From assembly GCA_023443095.1 (NCBI GenBank), contig JAEZVV010000160.1, positions 1-8,686 on the forward strand: a DNA stretch of 8,686 nucleotides, in the 5' to 3' direction. The notes below the pieces were generated by a model. It worked only from the letters and a program-made list of their open reading frames with translations. It ran no database searches and had not been told where the DNA came from. Shown here in pieces: positions 5,729-8,686 of the stretch. Source of the DNA: Pseudomonadota bacterium. GTDB lineage: Bacteria; Pseudomonadota; Gammaproteobacteria; Burkholderiales; Burkholderiaceae_F. The number at the start of each line of letters is the position of its first letter. Within the stretch, counting starts at the first letter, position 1. Position numbers and translations under genes: made by a program.

Positions 5729-6694
5729 ATGGATCAGTTCAAGCAGATCACGAGCTTTGTAAATGTCGCGAATAAGGGGAGTCTAAGCGCCGCCGCACGC
5801 CACGAGGGCATTGCACCCGGCATGGTGGGACGCCGACTTGACGCTTTAGAAGCCCGGCTCGGGGTTAAGTTGACCCAGCGCACAACTCGGCGCCTGAGCC
5901 TCACGCCAGAGGGCAGCGCCTTTCTCGAAGACTGCCAGCGCATCCTGCGCGAGCTCGAGGAGGCCGAAGGCGCCGTCAGCGCCCGCAGCCAGACCGCCAG
6001 CGGCCATCTGCGGATCACCGCGCCTGCCGGCTTCGGCCGCCAGCACGTCGCCCCGCTGATTCCCCGCCTGGCCCGGCAGCACCCGCGCCTCACCATCGGG
6101 CTTGAGCTCTCAGACCGCGTCAGCGACCTCATCAGCGAGGGTTTCGATTGCGCGATCCGCTTCGGCGAACAGGCCGATGCCGCCCTGGTCCGGGTCAAGC
6201 TCGGCGACGCGCGCCGGGCCGTCGTCGCCGCCCCCGCCTACCTGCGTCAGCACGGCACGCCGCAGACCCCGGCCGAGCTCGCCCAGCACCAGTGCCTCAG
6301 CTTCGGCGACAGCGACGCACCGCAACGCGGCTGGCCCTTCATCGTCGGCGGCAAGGCGGTCACGGAAAAGGTGGGCGGCCGCCTGACCTGCAACGACGGC
6401 GCCGTCTTGCACGAATGGTCGCTCGCCGGCATGGGACTGGCCTGGCGCTCCCTGTGGGAGGTGGGCGACGACCTCGCCGCCGGCCGCCTGGTACGCGTGT
6501 TGCGCGACTACGAGGCCGAGCCGACCTCGATCTACTGCGTTTTCCCGGCCCGCAAACACCTGCCGCAGCGGACCCGGATCTTCATCGACTTCATCAAGGC
6601 CGAGTTCGAGGCGCCGGGCTTGATCGCCGCGCTCGGCAGCAGCCCGCCGGCCGGCCCACCCCCGCCCGCGTCGCGCAGGCCCCGCCGCGGCTAA
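5729..6694 (+). CDS. LysR-family transcriptional regulator
   Basis: The protein has 321 residues. The N-terminal winged helix-turn-helix (about residues 4-62) reads FVNVANKGSLSAAARHEGIA and then VGRRLDALEARLGVKLTQRT, the standard LysR DNA-binding block. A linker helix (about 63-92) follows, then a periplasmic-binding-protein-like effector domain from SGHLRITAPAGFG at 91 to about 295, of the CrgA/DsdC-like type. The last 18 residues are a Gly/Pro/Arg-rich tail beyond the domain. It is divergent from the dehalogenase-aceB operon at 81 bases, the classic arrangement for a LysR regulator and its target, so it probably controls that operon in response to a C2 or haloacid-related metabolite (inference). 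The first ~160 bases use AT-richer codons (GTA, AAT, TTA, GTT) than the rest of the gene. The start at 5729 matches the family N-terminus although its ribosome site is weak. Confidence 0.93.
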   Translation: MDQFKQITSFVNVANKGSLSAAARHEGIAPGMVGRRLDALEARLGVKLTQRTTRRLSLTPEGSAFLEDCQRILRELEEAEGAVSARSQTASGHLRITAPAGFGRQHVAPLIPRLARQHPRLTIGLELSDRVSDLISEGFDCAIRFGEQADAALVRVKLGDARRAVVAAPAYLRQHGTPQTPAELAQHQCLSFGDSDAPQRGWPFIVGGKAVTEKVGGRLTCNDGAVLHEWSLAGMGLAWRSLWEVGDDLAAGRLVRVLRDYEAEPTSIYCVFPARKHLPQRTRIFIDFIKAEFEAPGLIAALGSSPPAGPPPPASRRPRRG

Positions 6695-6811
6695 ACGCGT
6701 CCGGCTGCGGACGTGGGCGCCTAACCCTTGGAAGCTCGAAAGAATCCCAATGGGGTGGCAATGGTCGTGTCGGGCACGGACTCCTGCCGGATATCGACGG
6801 CCCTTGCCCTA
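6695..6811. other. Non-coding stretch after the LysR gene with a short hairpin
   Basis: A hairpin CGCGTCCG-GCTG-CGGACGTG (6696-6715, one G-T pair) begins two bases after the LysR stop but lacks a T-run, so it is a transcript-end or stability element at best. From 6716 to the main terminator I see no credible gene, repeat or RNA. Confidence 0.4.
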
Positions 6812-6852
6812 CAGACGAAAAAGCCGCAGCGGAAACTGCGGCTTTTCGTCTG
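6812..6852. terminator. Bidirectional terminator between LysR gene and serA
   Basis: The arms 6812-6829 and 6836-6852 pair over 17 base pairs with a single bulged A and a CGGAAA loop (6830-6835). The GCCGCAG/CTGCGGC core is followed by TTTT on the plus strand and TTTTT on the minus strand, then by a closing CGTCTG/CAGACG. It lies between convergent stop codons at 6694 and 6890. Confidence 0.88.
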
Positions 6853-6889
6853 AACCACTGGCGCGCCGGCACGCCGCCCGCGGGAGGCC

Positions 6890-8119
6890 TCAGAACAGGA
6901 CGCGGGTGCGGATCGTCTCGCCAATGGCCGAGAGTTCTCGCAGCGCCAGTTCGCTGTCTTCGGCCTCGACGTCGATCACGACGTAACCGATGCTGGCGTT
7001 GGTCATCAGGTACTGGCCGGTGATGTTGATCTCGTTGTCCGAGAAGACCTTGTTGATTTTCGTGAGCACGCCCGGCACGTTCTTGTGGATGTGCATCAGG
7101 CGGTGCGCGTTGGGGTGCGGCGGCAGCGCCACTTCCGGGAAGTTGACCGCCGACAGGGTCGAGCCGTTGTCGCTGTAGCGGATGAACTTCTCCGATACCT
7201 CGAGGCCGATGTTGGCCTGCGCCTCGGCGGTCGAGCCGCCGATGTGCGGGGTCAAGATGACGTTGTCGAACTGGCGCAGAGGCGTCATGAACTCTTCGTC
7301 GTTGGCCTTGGGTTCGACCGGGAAGACGTCGAAGGCCGCGCCGGCCAGCCGCGACTCGGCCAGGGCTGCGCACGCGGCGTCGATGTCGACGCAGGTGCCG
7401 CGGGCGGCGTTGATGAAGATCGAGCCGAACTTCATCTTGCCGAACTGAGCCGCGCCCATCATGTTCTGGGTGCTCGGCAGCTCGGGCACGTGCAGGGTTA
7501 CGACGTCGGCCTGCGCCAGCAGCTCGTCGAGCGAGCCGGCCTGCACCGCGTTGCCCAGGGGCAGCTTGGTGACGACGTCGTGGAAGATCACCTTCATGCC
7601 CAGGCCTTCGGCGAGCACCGACAGCTGGGTGCCGATATTGCCGTAGCCGACGATGCCGAGCGTCTTGCCCCGCACTTCCCAGGAGTTCTCGGCCGACTTC
7701 ACCCACACGCCACGATGCGCCTTGGCGTTTTTCTCGGGGATGCCCCGCATCAGCATGATGGTGTGGCCCAGCACCAGTTCGGCCACCGAGCGGGTGTTGG
7801 AATACGGCGCGTTGAAGACCGGAATGCCACGGTTCAGGGCCGCGGTAAGGTCGATCTGGTTGGTGCCGATGCAGAACGCGCCGACGCCGATCAGCTTTCT
7901 CGCCGCGCCGAACACCTCTTCGGTGAGCTGGGTGCGGGAGCGGATGCCGACGAAATGCGCATCGGCGATCGCCGCCTTGAGTTCGTCGCCGGCGAGCGCC
8001 TTCTTGTGGTACTCGATATTCGTGTAGCCGTTGCGGCTGAGGTTGTCGATCGCGGTCTGGTGTACGCCTTCGAGCAACAGGAACTTGATGCTGTCCTTTT
8101 CGAGGGACTTTTTCGACAT
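6890..8119 (-). CDS. serA: D-3-phosphoglycerate dehydrogenase, E. coli type with ACT domain
   Basis: The protein has 409 residues (E. coli SerA has 410). It oxidises 3-phosphoglycerate with NAD+ as the first step of serine synthesis and can also reduce 2-oxoglutarate to D-2-hydroxyglutarate. The N-terminus SLEKDSIKFLLLEGVHQ matches the E. coli form. The NAD-binding GYGNIG is at 158-163, and the catalytic residues Arg240 (NAARGT), Glu269 (PVEP) and His292 (TPHIGGST) carry the E. coli numbers. The C-terminal ACT domain (about 340-409) retains MHIHKN with His345 and Asn347, plus Asn365, equivalent to the E. coli residues that bind the feedback inhibitor serine. The enzyme is therefore expected to be serine-inhibited. 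The start at 8119 has GGAG nine bases upstream. It is monocistronic and divergent from the flavoenzyme gene. Confidence 0.97.
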   Translation of the reverse strand: MSKKSLEKDSIKFLLLEGVHQTAIDNLSRNGYTNIEYHKKALAGDELKAAIADAHFVGIRSRTQLTEEVFGAARKLIGVGAFCIGTNQIDLTAALNRGIPVFNAPYSNTRSVAELVLGHTIMLMRGIPEKNAKAHRGVWVKSAENSWEVRGKTLGIVGYGNIGTQLSVLAEGLGMKVIFHDVVTKLPLGNAVQAGSLDELLAQADVVTLHVPELPSTQNMMGAAQFGKMKFGSIFINAARGTCVDIDAACAALAESRLAGAAFDVFPVEPKANDEEFMTPLRQFDNVILTPHIGGSTAEAQANIGLEVSEKFIRYSDNGSTLSAVNFPEVALPPHPNAHRLMHIHKNVPGVLTKINKVFSDNEINITGQYLMTNASIGYVVIDVEAEDSELALRELSAIGETIRTRVLF

Positions 8120-8288
8120 CGGGAACTACTCCACGGGATGGAAAGCGAGCGCGGGCGCGAAGCGCGGGCGCGACGGAAAACATGGCGCGGAGAATACAAT
8201 GCGCCACTTCGGGACTCTTTGATCCCCCTAGAGGCCGTGACGCCCTGCGAACACCGAGCGGCCCGACTGCCGTCAAGGAAACGCAACC
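8120..8288. promoter_or_regulatory. Divergent control region, serA / FAD-linked oxidase
   Basis: This 169-base region separates two divergent genes. On the plus strand TACAAT (8195-8200) resembles a -10 (five of six), with a poor -35. On the minus strand TATTCT (overlapping, complement of about 8189-8194) is a weak -10 for serA. It also carries a 13-bp tandem repeat (8148-8173) and TCTTTGATCCC (8216-8226), which is identical to a string in the aceB-side control region. AAGGAA (8275-8280) is the ribosome site for the rightward gene. Confidence 0.45.
8148..8173. repeat. 13-bp perfect tandem repeat upstream of serA
   Basis: AGCGCGGGCGCGA occurs at 8148-8160 and again immediately at 8161-8173 with no mismatch. 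It begins 28 bases before the serA start codon, within the likely serA leader. Each unit is GC-rich and near-palindromic inside (GCGC...GCGC), so it may be structured in the serA transcript or be a simple slippage product. Confidence 0.85.
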
Positions 8289-8686
8289 GTGTCCAGCCTG
8301 TCCCCCGCCCAGACCGCCGATCTATTCCGCCCAGTCGTCGGCCGCGTCCTTACCGATGCCGACGACCTCGAGCGTTACGGCCGCGACTGGACCACCGCCC
8401 ATTCGCCCGCCCCTGCCTGCATCGTGTTGCCAAGTTCGATCGACGAGGTCCAGGCCATCGTTCGGCTCGCCAACCAGCACGGCATCGCTCTCGTGCCCTC
8501 GGGCGGCCGCACCGGACTGTCGGGCGGCGCGGTCGCAGCCAAGGGCGAAGTCGTGGTGGCGATGGACGCCATGAACCGGATCCTCGACTTCAATCCGCTC
8601 GACCGCTCGGTGCGAGTCCAGGCCGGGGTCGTGACGGCACAGCTGCAGGACTTCGCCGAGGAACGGGGCCTTTATTACCCGGTCGA
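8289..8686 (+). CDS. FAD-linked D-2-hydroxyacid dehydrogenase (GlcD/DLD family), probably D-2-hydroxyglutarate dehydrogenase; N-terminal part
   Basis: A GTG start at 8289, eight bases after AAGGAA (8275-8280), opens a frame that runs off the right edge after 132 codons. It shows the start of a PCMH-type FAD-binding domain: ACIVLPSSIDEVQAIVRLAN (43-62), then VPSGGRTGLSGGAVA (69-83), the loop that binds the FAD pyrophosphate, then VQAGVV (110-115). This family includes glycolate oxidase GlcD, D-lactate dehydrogenase and D-2-hydroxyglutarate dehydrogenase; the substrate-deciding C-terminal half is outside the window. The position divergent to serA favours D-2-hydroxyglutarate dehydrogenase, which removes the SerA side product and passes electrons to the respiratory chain via electron-transfer flavoprotein (known in Pseudomonas). 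The nearby aceB makes glycolate oxidase a reasonable alternative. No ATG start is available upstream in frame. Confidence 0.85.
   Translation, partial: MSSLSPAQTADLFRPVVGRVLTDADDLERYGRDWTTAHSPAPACIVLPSSIDEVQAIVRLANQHGIALVPSGGRTGLSGGAVAAKGEVVVAMDAMNRILDFNPLDRSVRVQAGVVTAQLQDFAEERGLYYPV

Noticed and set aside
6721..6924. 67-codon minus-strand frame across the LysR-serA junction
   Set aside because: It runs through the terminator hairpin and the end of serA, has Ala/Arg-rich composition, and no convincing ribosome site.
6594..8276. 560-codon minus-strand open frame overlapping serA in another frame
   Set aside because: The protein is Arg/Gly/Pro-rich low-complexity sequence typical of a frame shadow; serA in the same place has complete catalytic motifs.
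1..8686. Mobile elements, CRISPR arrays, tRNA/rRNA, phage or defence genes
   Set aside because: No transposase, integrase, spaced repeats, or RNA gene signatures were seen; all long frames are explained by metabolic, transport and regulatory genes.

Overview
This 8.7-kb, GC-rich window looks like a chromosomal core or housekeeping segment of a betaproteobacterium. The codon use is strongly GC-biased. An E. coli-type SerA sits next to a D-2-hydroxyacid dehydrogenase, an aceB gene sits beside a LysR gene, and the MoaA tail ends in MSYIGG. Rhodocyclales or Burkholderiales relatives are my best guess, from memory of such gene orders; no search was run. I see no insertion sequences, phage genes, CRISPR arrays, tRNA or rRNA.

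Layout, left to right: the 3' end of moaA (+, 1-99); a bidirectional terminator (113-142); a CalB/coniferyl-aldehyde-type aldehyde dehydrogenase (-, 142-1560); a 245-base divergent intergenic region; the Na+/proline symporter putP (+, 1806-3296); a perfect 36-bp palindrome acting as a shared terminator (3310-3345); malate synthase A aceB (-, 3367-4950), preceded in the same operon by a type II (S)-2-haloacid dehalogenase (-, 4964-5647); an 81-base divergent promoter region; a LysR-family regulator (+, 5729-6694); a shared terminator (6812-6852); serA (-, 6890-8119); a 169-base divergent region with a tandem repeat; and the start of a GlcD/DLD-type FAD-linked oxidase that runs off the right edge (+, 8289-8686). 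Orientation alternates between transcription units: every convergent junction carries a strong hairpin and every divergent junction carries the control regions. The only operon visible is dehalogenase-aceB.

Two functional pairings stand out. First, the dehalogenase keeps almost all catalytic residues of the known L-2-haloacid dehalogenases and is co-transcribed with malate synthase under a divergent LysR regulator. The likely logic is haloacetate to glycolate to glyoxylate to malate, with the glycolate oxidation step absent from this window. Second, serA faces a FAD-linked D-2-hydroxyacid dehydrogenase. This matches the described coupling in which SerA reduces 2-oxoglutarate to D-2-hydroxyglutarate and the flavoenzyme reoxidises it, pulling serine synthesis forward. 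Both control regions share an 11-bp identical string. I did not find a wholly new system here; the most testable points are the dehalogenase-aceB-LysR unit and the shared intergenic element.
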